A stretch of DNA of 64,000 bases from Ardenticatenales bacterium (GCA_020634575.1 JACKBM010000035.1:1-64000); one strand, 5' to 3'; positions 9,226-18,550 are shown, numbered from the stretch's first letter. Translations and numbers: made by a program. The notes: generated by a model not told the origin, from the letters alone.

Positions 9226-10492
9226 TATCTGGCTGGTTATCAAACACGATGTTTCGGTCACGCTGCGTCAGGTTTCCTTCTGGATCCTGACCATCATCAT
9301 GCCGCTGATCCTCGTGGGCATCAATGCCTACCTGCTGGTCGATGTCAATGACGGCGGCGCAGGCGATGACGCCGAAACAAGCGTGGAACAGCAAGCCCAG
9401 GAATCGGCGGCGCTGGTTTTTGCCCTGGTGGATGAAGGCGGCCTGATCAACGACTATCCCGCCCTGGTCACAGCGGAAATGTTCCCCCTTTTCCCCGATG
9501 AATCGAGTGCTCTCGCGGCGCTTGAGGCCAACGAGGTCATGCAGGTCGTCGTCATCCCAGCCGACTATGTCGCAACGGGTGAGCTCACTATCTACGCTCG
9601 CGAGTTCCAGATCACAATGAATGGCCAGGGCATGGGCGTCGCCTTTGACAGTAACGAGGCCTGGCTGCTGAGCTATCTGCTCGATTACAATCTGACCGGC
9701 GACGAACAGCTCGTGCAGGTGCTGCGCGATCCGATCAACTTCCAGGAAATCAACGTCCACGCCCTCAATCCCCCGGAGGTTGACCCGGCGGCCAACTCAG
9801 AATTGATGGCGACGCTCGTGGCCAGCATGATGCCCTATGTCTTCTACTTCTTGCTGGTGATGGGCGGCAACTACATGATGCGCAGCGTCGTGGCCGAAAA
9901 GGAAAACCGGACGGTTGAGTTGCTCCTGCTCAGCGTGAACCCGCAAGAGCTGATGATCGGCAAGATGGTGGCCATGAGCCTGGTGATGTTGATCCAGGTT
10001 GTGGTTTGGGTGGGCAGCTCGGTTCTGCTCCTGGATCGCGCCCGCAGCTTCCTGACAGGCGCCAGTTTTGATTTCCCGCCCGGGTTCCTGTTCTACGCCA
10101 TCCTATTCCTGGTGCTGGGTTATCTGCTTTACGCCGCCATCATGTCGATGGCCGGCGCGATCGCGCCCAACGCCCGCGAAGGGGCCCAGCTCATCTGGCT
10201 GCTGATCATCCCCCTGATGCCGACGTTGATGTTCGGTCAGGAGTTCCTGCAAAATCCGCACGGGACGTTGTCGCTGGTCCTGAGCCTTTTCCCGCTCAGC
10301 TCGCCCAGCGCCATGGTGACGCGGATTGCGGTGGCGGAGGTGCCGTTCTGGCAGATCGGGCTCAGCCTCGGCCTGTTGGCACTAACGACCTACGGCTTCA
10401 TCCTGCTCGCCGGCCGCTTCTTCCGCACCGACAACCTCCTCTCCGACGCCTCCCTCAACGTCAAACGCCTCCTCACGGGCTGGCGGAGTTAG
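9218..10492 (+). CDS. ABC-2 family permease, second of two (NatB-like)
   Basis: 424 residues from ATG 9218, which overlaps the upstream stop by 8 bp using the same ATGCGTAA as the previous junction. Layout as in its neighbour: N-terminal helix (MRNIWLVIKHDVSVTLRQV leading in), an extracytoplasmic domain with an acidic stretch (GDDAETSVEQQAQE), and a C-terminal helix bundle. The equivalent coupling motif is VAEKENRTVELLLLSVNP. The similar N-termini and coupling motifs indicate the two permeases arose by tandem duplication and diverged. An earlier in-frame start at 9158 lies within the first permease and is not used. Confidence 0.92.
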   Translation: MRNIWLVIKHDVSVTLRQVSFWILTIIMPLILVGINAYLLVDVNDGGAGDDAETSVEQQAQESAALVFALVDEGGLINDYPALVTAEMFPLFPDESSALAALEANEVMQVVVIPADYVATGELTIYAREFQITMNGQGMGVAFDSNEAWLLSYLLDYNLTGDEQLVQVLRDPINFQEINVHALNPPEVDPAANSELMATLVASMMPYVFYFLLVMGGNYMMRSVVAEKENRTVELLLLSVNPQELMIGKMVAMSLVMLIQVVVWVGSSVLLLDRARSFLTGASFDFPPGFLFYAILFLVLGYLLYAAIMSMAGAIAPNAREGAQLIWLLIIPLMPTLMFGQEFLQNPHGTLSLVLSLFPLSSPSAMVTRIAVAEVPFWQIGLSLGLLALTTYGFILLAGRFFRTDNLLSDASLNVKRLLTGWRS

Positions 10493-10501
10493 GGAGTTTT
10501 T

Positions 10502-10591
10502 GCCACGGATTAGCACGGATTAGTCACGGATTTTTTCTTTTGGCGCAGCGAAACGTTCCAGCCAGTCCAAAGAATCCGCTGCATCCGTGGC
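10502..10591. repeat. CACGGATT long-hairpin repeat, copy A
   Basis: GCCACGGAT at the left end is inverted as ATCCGTGGC at the right end. The left arm carries three CACGGATT units and the right arm has AATCCG and ATCCGTGG. A T-rich segment follows the left arm. It begins 10 bp after the ABC operon stop, so it may also end that transcript. Two more copies lie within 2 kb. Confidence 0.7.
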
Positions 10592-11574
10592 CTCTCATAA
10601 CAGCCAGCGGTCAGCGCCCTGAAGACCAGCCGTCCTCCCGGTAATCACCAAAATATATTCCTTTATATCTTTGCCTGTATCACTACAGGTGTGCCGGCGC
10701 TCGTTTAGACTGGGCAGCTAAAATGTAATGACACAGGATAGTGATATGAAGAACTGGACTTACGCTGAGCTCAGTGGCGAGATCTGCAAACAACTGGAAC
10801 TCCAGCTGTTCGCAGAAGCGGAAAACGGCTGCGGGCGCTGGCTAAACACACGGACAGCGGGGCGGCAATCGCGATGCGCCATCGCCCACGAAAACGCCTT
10901 CATACAGCCAACATCACAGTGTACTGCCGGCCCGAACATATCAACGCCAGTGACACAGCGCGTGAACCACAGACAGCTCTGGCGGGGCGTTGCGCCGTCG
11001 AGCGTCAGATCTCAGCGACGGAGAAACTAAACACTGGGAGCAGCCCGGCAATTCAGCGGTTGACCAGGAATGTTGTCATCGCCCTGGCGAGACATCGAGG
11101 CCAGGCGCAGTGACAGTAGGGTAAATATGGCCAAAGTAGGCAGAACATCATCATTAAAGCAAACCGCCGACATTTACCTGGGCCAATTTCAGAACTTTCC
11201 GTCCTTTGGGTACATTCAGACATCACCCTTACAGGCCGAACGCGAGCCATTGATTCTCACTGGACCGGCCGATCCCTATTGATGGCAGGCGAAATGCCGC
11301 CATAACTGAACAAACGGATTGCCTGGAACAGCAAAGACCCGGCTTCATCACAACCAGCGGTCAGGTTACGTTTAACGAACTGCCGCAGGAGCAAACGCGG
11401 ATCAACGCGACAATACAATATGTCACACCGGCGGTGGCAGGTAAAATGCCAAACGGCCCGGAAGAACGGCTGAAACCGATCGCGTATCAAACAGATGGTT
11501 GAGGCAGGCTGTGAGTCTGTTTCTCCGTCAAACGACTACAGCCGCCGGCTCACGGCTGGCGGAGCAGGAGTTTG
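10592..11574. other. Intergenic stretch without a recognisable gene
   Basis: Nearly 1 kb. The open frames here (for example 10728-11030 plus) lack ribosome sites, have no recognisable motifs and read like random translations. A small hairpin-like GCCGCCGGCTC / CGGCTGGCGG region occurs near 11540. I see no RNA gene. Confidence 0.5.
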
Positions 11575-11676
11575 CACGGATTGGACGATTACGGATTTTT
11601 TTTGGCGAACGGTTGAGTTCGCCAATTCAAAAAATCCGTGACGAGCTGTCTGAGCGAAGCATGCCAATCCGTGGCC
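11575..11676. repeat. CACGGATT long-hairpin repeat, copy B
   Basis: CACGGATTGG at 11575-11584 and CCAATCCGTG at 11664-11673 form perfect ends. An inner pair (ACGGATTTTTT and AAAAAATCCGTG) extends the stem. It sits immediately beyond the stop of the broken AhpD-like gene on the minus strand. Confidence 0.7.
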
Positions 11677-11680
11677 TCTC

Positions 11681-12246
11681 TTAATAATAACCGACGCGGT
11701 CGTCGCCGACCTGGACGCCGAGGCCGGAGAGGGAGCGGTTGGAGTAGTTGAAGAGGGCGACGCATTGGTTGACCTCTAAAATCTCCCCGTCGCTGGCCCC
11801 GGCCGCTCGCATCGCCTCGATATCTGCTGCGCTGACGTCGCCGGGCGTGAGCGTCAGCAGGCGGTGTAGCGCATGAAAGCCAGTTCGCGGCCGGTCAGCG
11901 CTTCCTCGAGCGCCCCACTGGCCATCGCCGCATCAATCGCCGCCGCCCGCGCCGGGTCGCCCAACAGCGTGCGGTAATTGTGGCCGTGATGGGTGGCGGC
12001 ATATTCGCAGTTGTTGAGGATGCTGGTGTAGGTGGCGATTAGCTCCAGCAGCCAGAGCGGCAGGGTCACATCGGGGTGGTGCAGCACCGCTTTGTACAGC
12101 GTATCATGCCCCATAATCGTCTCCGGCCGGAGGCTTTTGGAGATGTAAACATTGTCGTAGGTGCCATGCGGCGACTTCGTCAGCTCATAAATCTCCGCCA
12201 ACCGCCCCGTCGCCTCGTCCGGCTTCACCGTCTTAATCCATGTCAT
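11681..12246 (-). pseudogene. AhpD-like / carboxymuconolactone decarboxylase family protein, single frameshift
   Basis: ATG at 12246 has AAAGGAAAAACC upstream. An upstream in-frame start at 12270 lies in the flanking repeat. The first ~130 residues (MTWIKTVKPDEATGRLAEIY, then NNCEYAATHHGHNYRTLLGD) match peroxidase-related AhpD-fold proteins; the usual CxxCxxxH site appears as CEYAATHH, lacking the second cysteine. The frame stops after FMRYTAC, but a one-base shift near 11858 restores LTLTPGDVSAADIEAMR through to a stop at 11681, the expected C-terminus. One indel separates it from an intact ~187-residue protein. It could be a recent mutation or a sequence error. Confidence 0.78.
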
Positions 12247-12265
12247 GGTTTTTCCTTTTTTCTTT

Positions 12266-12373
12266 GCCACGGATTAACACGGATTTGGCACGGATTCTTC
12301 TTTTTTATGACGTCCCTATCAGGTGCCGACACAATCAAAAAAAATCCGTGTTGAATCCGTGCCAATCCGTGGC
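12266..12373. repeat. CACGGATT long-hairpin repeat, copy C
   Basis: GCCACGGATT at 12266-12275 inverts as AATCCGTGGC at 12364-12373. Inner CACGGATT units pair with AAAAAATCCGTG and AATCCGTG on the other side. It fills the gap between the BNR gene 3' end and the AhpD-like gene start, so copies B and C bracket the broken gene. Confidence 0.7.
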
Positions 12374-12385
12374 CACTCTTCCCTC

Positions 12386-15300
12386 TTAAGGCATCACAGC
12401 GCCAAGGCCGGCGGTGTGGAGCTGGTTGTTGAAATGGGGTAATTCGGCCTGCAGCAGCTCGTGGAGCGTCGCCAGGCAATCGTCGATTTGGGCCGCCAGG
12501 TGGTCGAAGTAGGGCTGGGCCGTGGCGGTGGGGCCGTAGTCGGCCGAGTCCAGCATCGGTATGAGCGCCGCCAGCTGGCCCAGCAGACGGGCGCCGGCGT
12601 TGCCCACTTCGGTGCGCGTCTTCAGGTCCGGGACCATGAGCGGATCTTCCGCGTCGCGGAGCTTCTGGGCCAGCTTGCCGGCGGCATCGGCCAGTTCCGG
12701 CCGGTCCGCTAGCCGCTTCGCCCAGGCCACCAGTTGCGCCCGCACTGCGTGAACATCATTAAGGAGCGCATGAGCCTCGCCCAGCTTGTCCCGAATCGCC
12801 AGCAGTAGCGCTACCTGCGCCTCGAGATCCGCCGCCGGCGTCTCCACCCGGCCATCCAACACGATGGTCAGAGGCTGGGTCAGCGTTTGGCCACCCACCG
12901 TCAACCGAACTTCATACGTGCCCGGCGCCGCCACCGGCCCCGGCGCCCCAACAGCGGACAGATCCTTGCCGTCGATGGTCTCACCATCTGCGTAGCGCAG
13001 GTTCCAGACAAAGCGGTTCAATCCGGCCGCCGCCGGCAGAAACTCACCGCTCTCCCAATCCGGCCCCTTGCTGCTGAACTGATTAACCTCGTTGCCCTCG
13101 CTATCGACGATGGTCAGCGTGATCGGTTTGGCCGGCGCTTTGGCGAGGTGGTAATGGATGAGGGCACCGGCCGGTGCGTTCTCCCCGGCGTCCAAAAAGA
13201 CGCGCCGCTTTGTACCCTGGGGCGTCTCCTCTTCCACAAAACCGACAAAGTCAGCAAAAATGGCGTAATAGTTTTTGCCGGCCGCCCCGCCGCCCCAATC
13301 CTCCGTCAGCCAGGGCCGCACGCGCAACGTCGGGCGCGGCGCAAACAATGCGGCTGGCGCTGCCAGCACCGCCTCGTCCAGCTGCCGCAAAGGCGTCAGA
13401 TCATCCAGAATCCAGAACGAGCGGCCGTGGGTCCCGGCAATCAGGTCGTCACCCTTCACGCGCAGGTCATACACCGGCACGATGGGCAGGTTGCCGGCCA
13501 GCACCTGCCACGATGCACCATCGTCCAGCGAAACGTAAACCGTCGACTCGGTCCCGGCGTACAGCAACCCTTCCCGGACCGGGTCCGCCCGAATCACCCG
13601 CGTAAAATCATGGTCGGGGATGCCCGCGGTGATCTGTTGCCAGCTCTGGCCAAAATCGGTCGACTTAAACAGATACGGCTGGAAATCGTTCGCCTTGTTG
13701 CGCGTGCCGGCCAGGTAAACGGTGCCGGCGGCAAAGGGTGACGGCTCGACGGTGCTGATTTGCAGGAACTCGGGCCAGACGTCGCTGGTCACATTCTGCC
13801 AGCTCGCGCCACCATCCTGGGAGAGATGCAGCAGCCCATCATCCGAGCCGGCCCAGAGCAGCCCTTCCCGCAGCGGCGATTCCGCCAGGGCCAGGACAGT
13901 GGCGTACATCTCCGCCGCGCCACCCTCTTTATTGATGGGGCCGCCCGAGGCGACAAAGGTGCTCGGATCGGCCCGGGTCAGGTCGGGGCTGATCTCCTGC
14001 CAGCTCTGCCCCTCATCCTGGCTGCGCAGCACATATTGGCAACCGATGTAGAGGTTGTCCGGGTTGTGCTCGGAGACAAGGATGGGATAGGTCCAGTTCC
14101 AGCGATAGCGCCGCTCCGAGGGCAGTGCGCCTCGCATCGATTCCGGCCAGGGGGCGATGAGCCGGATTTGCTTGCGCCGGTGGTCATAGCGTTGCAGCGA
14201 ATTGCCGCCACCCGGCGAGCTGCCGATGGCGCCGACGTAGACGATATTGTGATCATCCGGCCGGACCGCGATATGGCCGCTCTCGCCTGTCCCTGCCTGG
14301 TAACAGGCCGCCCAGGGGATCGCCCCCCGGTCATAGGCATTGCTAGGCACCGCCAGGCTGGAGCTGTCCTGCTGCGTACCATACACGTGATACGGCGTCT
14401 GGTTGTCAGTTGTGATACGGTAGAACTGGGCTGTCGGCTGGTTGAACACCGTCGACCAGGTCGCCCCGCCATTCAGGCTGATGCAAGCACCGCCGTCGTT
14501 GCCCTGAATCAGGCGCTGGTTGTTGTTGGGGTCAACCCAGAGGTCGTGGTTGTCCCCATGGGGCGTGGCGATCTGGCTGAAGGTCTGGCCGCCATCGATC
14601 GATTTCCAGAAGTTGAAACAGTTGATATAGACCGTGTCGCCATTCTGCGTGTCAGCGGTGATGTGGCTGTAATACCAGGCGCGCGCATTCAGCTCGCCGT
14701 CCTCGCTGACCAGCTGCCAATGGGCGCCATAATCATCGCTGCGATACAGGCCCGGCGCCTCAGCCGACTCGACCAAAGCCCAGACCCGGCCCCGCTGCGC
14801 CGGCGAGATGGCCACGCCGATCTTGCCCAGCAGGCCACCCGGGAACCCGTTCTGTCCGGTCAGCTCCTGCCAGCTATCGCCGCCATCAAACGAACAGTAC
14901 AGGCCGGTGTCCGGCCCGCCGCTGCTCATATCATAAAAACTCCGCTCCATCTGCCAGATGGCGGCAAACAGGATACGCGGATTGTTGGGGTCCAGCTTGA
15001 GGTCGATGGCGCCGGCCCGGTCACTCTTGTAAAGCACCTGCTCCCAGCTCTGCCCGCCGTCCTTCGAGCGGAAGACGCCCCGCTCCTCGTTGGGGCCATG
15101 CGCATGGCCCAGGGCAGCCACGTAGACCAGGTCCGGATTCTGGGGATGGATGGCGATCTTGCCAATGTGACGACTGTCGCGCAGACCCACGTTCTGCCAG
15201 GTGCGGCCGGCGTCAGTGGATTTGTAGACACCGTCCCCGGGCGAGATATTGCTCCGGGTTGTGCTCTCCCCTGAGCCGACGTAGATCACATTCGGGTCAG

Positions 15301-15526
15301 ATTCGGCGACGGCAATCGCGCCGATCGAGGCGGTCGTAAAGAAGCCATCGGACACATTGGCCCAATAGACCCCGGCATCCGTGGTTTTCCACACCCCGCC
15401 GGCACAGGCGCCAAAATAAAAAACATTGGCATCAGAGACATCGCCGGCGACAGCGCCCACACGGCCCCCACGAAACGGGCCGATACAACGCCACTGCGGC
15501 TTAAAGGAGACAGGCAGCTCAGGCAT
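12386..15526 (-). CDS. Large BNR/VPS10-type beta-propeller protein
   Basis: 1046 residues, starting at ATG 15526 after AGGAGGGATTT. The first ~720 residues carry many Asp-box/BNR signatures (SxDGGxxW: STDAGRTWQN, SKDGGQSWEQ, SFDGGDSWQE, SQDGGASWQN, STDFGQSWQQ), building two beta-propellers as in sortilin/VPS10 and oligoxyloglucanase-fold proteins. The last ~300 residues hold an Ig-like domain (PGTYEVRLTVGGQTL) and a helical tail. There is no signal peptide, which is usual in this family where many members are labelled glycosyl hydrolase without proof. The length is normal for the family. No catalytic assignment is possible. Confidence 0.88.
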   Translation of the reverse strand: MPELPVSFKPQWRCIGPFRGGRVGAVAGDVSDANVFYFGACAGGVWKTTDAGVYWANVSDGFFTTASIGAIAVAESDPNVIYVGSGESTTRSNISPGDGVYKSTDAGRTWQNVGLRDSRHIGKIAIHPQNPDLVYVAALGHAHGPNEERGVFRSKDGGQSWEQVLYKSDRAGAIDLKLDPNNPRILFAAIWQMERSFYDMSSGGPDTGLYCSFDGGDSWQELTGQNGFPGGLLGKIGVAISPAQRGRVWALVESAEAPGLYRSDDYGAHWQLVSEDGELNARAWYYSHITADTQNGDTVYINCFNFWKSIDGGQTFSQIATPHGDNHDLWVDPNNNQRLIQGNDGGACISLNGGATWSTVFNQPTAQFYRITTDNQTPYHVYGTQQDSSSLAVPSNAYDRGAIPWAACYQAGTGESGHIAVRPDDHNIVYVGAIGSSPGGGNSLQRYDHRRKQIRLIAPWPESMRGALPSERRYRWNWTYPILVSEHNPDNLYIGCQYVLRSQDEGQSWQEISPDLTRADPSTFVASGGPINKEGGAAEMYATVLALAESPLREGLLWAGSDDGLLHLSQDGGASWQNVTSDVWPEFLQISTVEPSPFAAGTVYLAGTRNKANDFQPYLFKSTDFGQSWQQITAGIPDHDFTRVIRADPVREGLLYAGTESTVYVSLDDGASWQVLAGNLPIVPVYDLRVKGDDLIAGTHGRSFWILDDLTPLRQLDEAVLAAPAALFAPRPTLRVRPWLTEDWGGGAAGKNYYAIFADFVGFVEEETPQGTKRRVFLDAGENAPAGALIHYHLAKAPAKPITLTIVDSEGNEVNQFSSKGPDWESGEFLPAAAGLNRFVWNLRYADGETIDGKDLSAVGAPGPVAAPGTYEVRLTVGGQTLTQPLTIVLDGRVETPAADLEAQVALLLAIRDKLGEAHALLNDVHAVRAQLVAWAKRLADRPELADAAGKLAQKLRDAEDPLMVPDLKTRTEVGNAGARLLGQLAALIPMLDSADYGPTATAQPYFDHLAAQIDDCLATLHELLQAELPHFNNQLHTAGLGAVMP

Positions 15527-15574
15527 AAATCCCTCCTGGGAACAGATTTGAATTCATGCCCATTATAGCCGTAC

Positions 15575-15693
15575 AGACGTGCCGCTGGCACGTCTCCTAT
15601 ACCGCTGGCCCTACCTGACGCATCGCTGGCACCGCAACCCATTTGCCAGCGCTATGCCCGATGATCGTTGGGAGACGCCCCACCGGGCGTCTC
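15575..15693. terminator. Two tandem hairpins downstream of the PNPOx-like gene
   Basis: Hairpin 1: AGACGTGCC (15575-15583) with GGCACGTCT (15587-15595), loop of 3. Hairpin 2: GAGACGCCC (15672-15680) with GGGCGTCTC (15685-15693), loop of 4. Both stems are perfect. They lie between the minus-strand PNPOx-like stop and the BNR start. No T tracts follow, so they may be small palindromic repeats, or they may be terminators. Confidence 0.5.
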
Positions 15694-15711
15694 TACGGGG
15701 CTTTACGGGAA

Positions 15712-16212
15712 TTATGACGCCGTGGGCTCCACACCGACCGGCACCCGCGCCTGCGCTTGCGCCGGTTCACGCATCTGCAGCAGGGAAACCCCAACACCGT
15801 AGGTGAGAAAATCCCCTTGCGGTATCAGCTCAAGAATGCACAGCTGGGCGAGCTGGGCCGGATCCTCAGCCATGCTGCGAAACAGCCTTTCGCACACTTC
15901 AGGATCCACCTCAGCCGGGTCGAGAACCATTGCCGTGCCGGCACAGGTAATTGTCGCCGCCGGGATCTTGAACCAGGGCAGGAGCGGGATCCTTTTCGCG
16001 ATGGGAATCGTCAGGGAGACATGTGGATTCTGCCGAACATGCCGCGCCTTCCAGGAAGATTGACGCGTGCCAACATACAGCTTCCGATCATGTTCAATAT
16101 AAACGATGCCAACTGTGCGTGCTTCGCCGCGCGCGGTCACCATGCCCAGAACGGCAAAAAGCTCCTTCGCGACAATCTCCCAGACCTGATCAGTGGTAAT
16201 TTGAGCATTCAT
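15712..16212 (-). CDS. Pyridoxamine 5'-phosphate oxidase-like (split-barrel flavin-binding) protein
   Basis: 166 residues with a split beta-barrel pattern: VLGMVTARGEARTVGIVYIE, KLYVGTRQSSWKARHVRQNP and VSLTIPIAK. The strand-helix-strand order matches the FMN/F420-binding general stress and PNPOx-like proteins. The C-terminal ~20 residues (AQAQARVPVGVEPTAS) look unstructured. Cofactor and substrate are unknown; proteins like this act in the cytoplasm as flavin oxidoreductases or cofactor binders. It stands 36 bp after the end of the toroid gene on the same strand. Confidence 0.8.
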   Translation of the reverse strand: MNAQITTDQVWEIVAKELFAVLGMVTARGEARTVGIVYIEHDRKLYVGTRQSSWKARHVRQNPHVSLTIPIAKRIPLLPWFKIPAATITCAGTAMVLDPAEVDPEVCERLFRSMAEDPAQLAQLCILELIPQGDFLTYGVGVSLLQMREPAQAQARVPVGVEPTAS

Positions 16213-16248
16213 TTACTTGTTTCCACGACATGCGAGTTTACGGATTCC

Positions 16249-17181
16249 TCAAGATGAGCGTAACAACAGGGCCGCCTGCAACGATACCCAGCGGTCAATC
16301 TCGGAGCGATCCCCGGGGAAGGCCCAGGTGCGCTGGCGGTAAGGGCTGCTGCCGCGCCAGCGGCCATCGGGGCGCCGTTTCTGACGTAGCCAATCGAGGG
16401 CACGCTGGGCTTCCGGCCGGTCCAGCGCCTCCAACTCCGCCAGGAGCTGCAGCACAAAAAGAATGTCAACCTGGTAGAACAAGGGGAAGTTGAGCCGGTG
16501 CCACAGGCTATGAATTTTACCGTCAGGCGGCACCGGGTAGTTGGCTTCTACCAGGGAAAACTGTGTGGTCAGAAAATCAACCCCGCTGGCAATGGCGTTC
16601 TGGATGGCCGGAGAGCGTTGACCGGCCGGTATCCCCGCCAATCCCCACAACGCCCGCGCCACGCCCCAGGCACAGCCCAAACCGCTGTTGTAAACGCAGC
16701 GGCAGCCACCATGCGCCACGCTGCGCACCAGCCGGTCAGTGATGGCCTGCGCCCGGGGATCATCGTGCAGAGCTGCATGGGCTGTGTAGCGCAAGATATT
16801 GCCCCAGAGGCAGGCGAGATCCAGGCTGTTCTTTTGGCGGCCGCGCACAAAGGCCGGGCCGGTATCCTCGAGCATAAACTGCACCCCACGGCGGAAGCCG
16901 GGCGCGGCGCCATCGACCCCGAGCAGGGTCAGCAGCTGCAGTGACCAATGGGTGCTGACATATTTGGGTGTGTAGTAACTGCTTTCATTGGGCCAGGCGC
17001 CACTCTCGGTCTGCGCCGCCAGGATGGTGGCCACAGGGCCAGTCTGCATCAGATCAGCCTGCGCGTTGTGCACCTGGGGGTCATCAGCCGGAAGCCCCAG
17101 CAACCGGGTGAGCGTCAGGTAGCGCGTTGTGGGCAAAGCCGCCGCCAACAGCCAGGCCACGAATTCATCAGGTTGGGACAT
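16249..17181 (-). CDS. Terpene-cyclase/prenyltransferase-like alpha/alpha-toroid protein
   Basis: 310 residues. Repeated helical units and QW-like fragments (ESGAWPNESSYYTPKYVSTH, RRPDGRWRGSSPYRQRTW) point to the alpha6/alpha6 barrel seen in squalene cyclase and prenyltransferase beta-like proteins. The DxDD catalytic motif of cyclases is not visible, so enzymatic activity is doubtful. Database relatives are usually left as hypothetical. It shares strand with the PNPOx-like gene after it, and the two may be co-transcribed. Confidence 0.65.
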   Translation of the reverse strand: MSQPDEFVAWLLAAALPTTRYLTLTRLLGLPADDPQVHNAQADLMQTGPVATILAAQTESGAWPNESSYYTPKYVSTHWSLQLLTLLGVDGAAPGFRRGVQFMLEDTGPAFVRGRQKNSLDLACLWGNILRYTAHAALHDDPRAQAITDRLVRSVAHGGCRCVYNSGLGCAWGVARALWGLAGIPAGQRSPAIQNAIASGVDFLTTQFSLVEANYPVPPDGKIHSLWHRLNFPLFYQVDILFVLQLLAELEALDRPEAQRALDWLRQKRRPDGRWRGSSPYRQRTWAFPGDRSEIDRWVSLQAALLLRSS

Positions 17182-17528
17182 GGGCAGCAGCTCCTAGAAC
17201 CGGCCGGTTTAGCCGGCACACCAGAACAAAAACGGGCCAAAGCGGCTCAGCGAAAGCAGTAGAGTAACCGGTAAGTCGGCCAGCCACCCATGAGCCAGAC
17301 CGGCATAACCAGCAGATCAGCGCTACTCACTGCCAGCTCCACAGCGCTCAATGGCGCTGTCCCGAGGCGAGCACCACCCAGTTTAACCAGTACCAACAGC
17401 CGGAACAAGCGAGCCAGGCCCAGGATTTGAACGCACCGTGACAGGCAGAGGCCTGGCTTCAAGCAAACTCAATTGTCTGGTCAGGGGAAGCCACCTTTCG
17501 GATACAGCCCCTGACCAGATTGCCGGGC
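17182..17528. terminator. Intergenic region with a 12-bp-stem hairpin after the flavodoxin gene
   Basis: TCTGGTCAGGGG (17476-17487) and CCCCTGACCAGA (17508-17519) form a perfect 12-bp stem with a 20-nt loop, 10 bp beyond the flavodoxin stop on the minus strand. It is a plausible transcript end. A 71-codon minus-strand open frame (17247-17462) has no ribosome site and is not supported. Otherwise I see nothing in this stretch. Confidence 0.5.
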
Positions 17529-18071
17529 TTATGTTGACGCGCTGAACGATTCGGTGTGCAGCTCACTCTGCAATTCCGCCGCCACACCTTGCGCCCACTC
17601 TGTCACCAACTCCCAGTCACGGAAATCGCCGACGGGCGCCTTCACCCCTTTGATGACCATGCGCTCGAACAGGCCCAGTTCCTCCGGGTCGAGCTTGCCA
17701 TGGAAGACGGCCATATCACGCGGGTTAATGCGCCGAATGAGATCTTCCTGCAGGATGGGGTAACGCCAGCCATCCAGAAGCTCAACCGGATCCCCTTCTC
17801 CGGAAGGACCACTGGAGAAGAGCCAGACCGGCCGGCTGGCCAACGTCAGCTCATATTTCTTCAGAAAGTGCACCGCGTCCTTGAGCCAGCGCCCCATGTA
17901 GATGGCACTGCCCATGACGATGGCTTCGTAGCCGCTCAGGTCGGAAACCATATCCATCGGGAGCAAGTCAACACGCAGCCCGTCGACTGCCAGCACATCA
18001 CTGATGGTGCGGGCAATCTCGGCCGTCGCCCCATGTTTACTGGCGTATGTTACCAGGATTCTTTTGTCCAT
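17529..18071 (-). CDS. Flavodoxin-domain protein (HemG-like)
   Basis: 180 residues from ATG 18071 (AGAGGCAAAA upstream); longer in-frame starts run into the repeat-rich leader. KRILVTYASKHGATAEIA near the N-terminus is a flavodoxin FMN phosphate loop, and YEAIVMGSAIYMGRWLKDAV matches the second FMN loop of HemG-type menaquinone-dependent protoporphyrinogen oxidases. Many standalone members of this group have no proven HemG role. Located near heme A synthase, a haem connection is possible but not shown. Confidence 0.85.
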   Translation of the reverse strand: MDKRILVTYASKHGATAEIARTISDVLAVDGLRVDLLPMDMVSDLSGYEAIVMGSAIYMGRWLKDAVHFLKKYELTLASRPVWLFSSGPSGEGDPVELLDGWRYPILQEDLIRRINPRDMAVFHGKLDPEELGLFERMVIKGVKAPVGDFRDWELVTEWAQGVAAELQSELHTESFSAST

Positions 18072-18148
18072 TTTTGCCTCTGTGTGGCTAGACCGCGGGG
18101 CCCGTGACCGCTTATGCCGCAACAGGCTGCGGTTAACCCAATACCATT

Positions 18149-18239
18149 CCGCCGACGCTTCGGCGGCGAATGGGGCGAATCCCCCCTGAAGTCGAGGGCA
18201 TTCGCCCCATTCGTCGCGGCTGGTTAGGGTGCAACCAGC
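18149..18239. repeat. Structured intergenic element with nested hairpins
   Basis: CGAATGGGGCGAAT (18167-18180) pairs perfectly with ATTCGCCCCATTCG (18200-18213) across a 19-nt loop. It is flanked by a small CCG-ACGCTT-CGG hairpin on the left and GCTGGTT (18219-18225) / AACCAGC (18233-18239) on the right. It lies in the leader of the flavodoxin gene and beyond the DUF3565 stop. It could be a terminator, a leader RNA structure or an interspersed repeat. Confidence 0.55.
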
Positions 18240-18311
18240 GAACACAGGCAGCGTAGCATATTTGGCCGTTGGCCTGAATTGACGAAGATCAGGGGGAGCC
18301 GGTGATGGACG

Positions 18312-18548
18312 TCACACCGGGCCGATGGTTGGCGGCTCGTCAGCCTCAGCGCAAAGCTTGCAGACAAGTTCCTGGCCCAGAAAGGCGCGCCGGCCCTCTT
18401 CGGTGAGAACCCAGGGCCGGCTTATCAGGGGCGGATTGTGGCGCACATGCTGGCGATGGCCGCAGACCAGCAACGCCACCCAATGGTTTTCCTCATCCTG
18501 CGTGAACCCGACTATGGTGCGCCGCCACCGTTCCGGGCTGAAATTCAC
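18312..18548 (-). CDS. DUF3565-family small protein
   Basis: 78 residues: GFTQDEENHWVALLVCGHRQ followed by HVRHNPPLISRPWVLTEE and LVCKLCAEA, closely following the DUF3565 pattern with a CGHxQHVRHxPP core and a C-terminal CxxC. The Cys/His set suggests a small metal site. Function of the family is unknown. It starts 2 bp after the heme A synthase stop, so it belongs to the same transcript. Confidence 0.82.
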   Translation of the reverse strand: MNFSPERWRRTIVGFTQDEENHWVALLVCGHRQHVRHNPPLISRPWVLTEEGRRAFLGQELVCKLCAEADEPPTIGPV

Positions 18549-18550
18549 TA

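Noticed and set aside
17247..17462. 71-codon hydrophobic minus-strand frame
   Set aside because: No ribosome site, lies in a hairpin-containing spacer; not supported.
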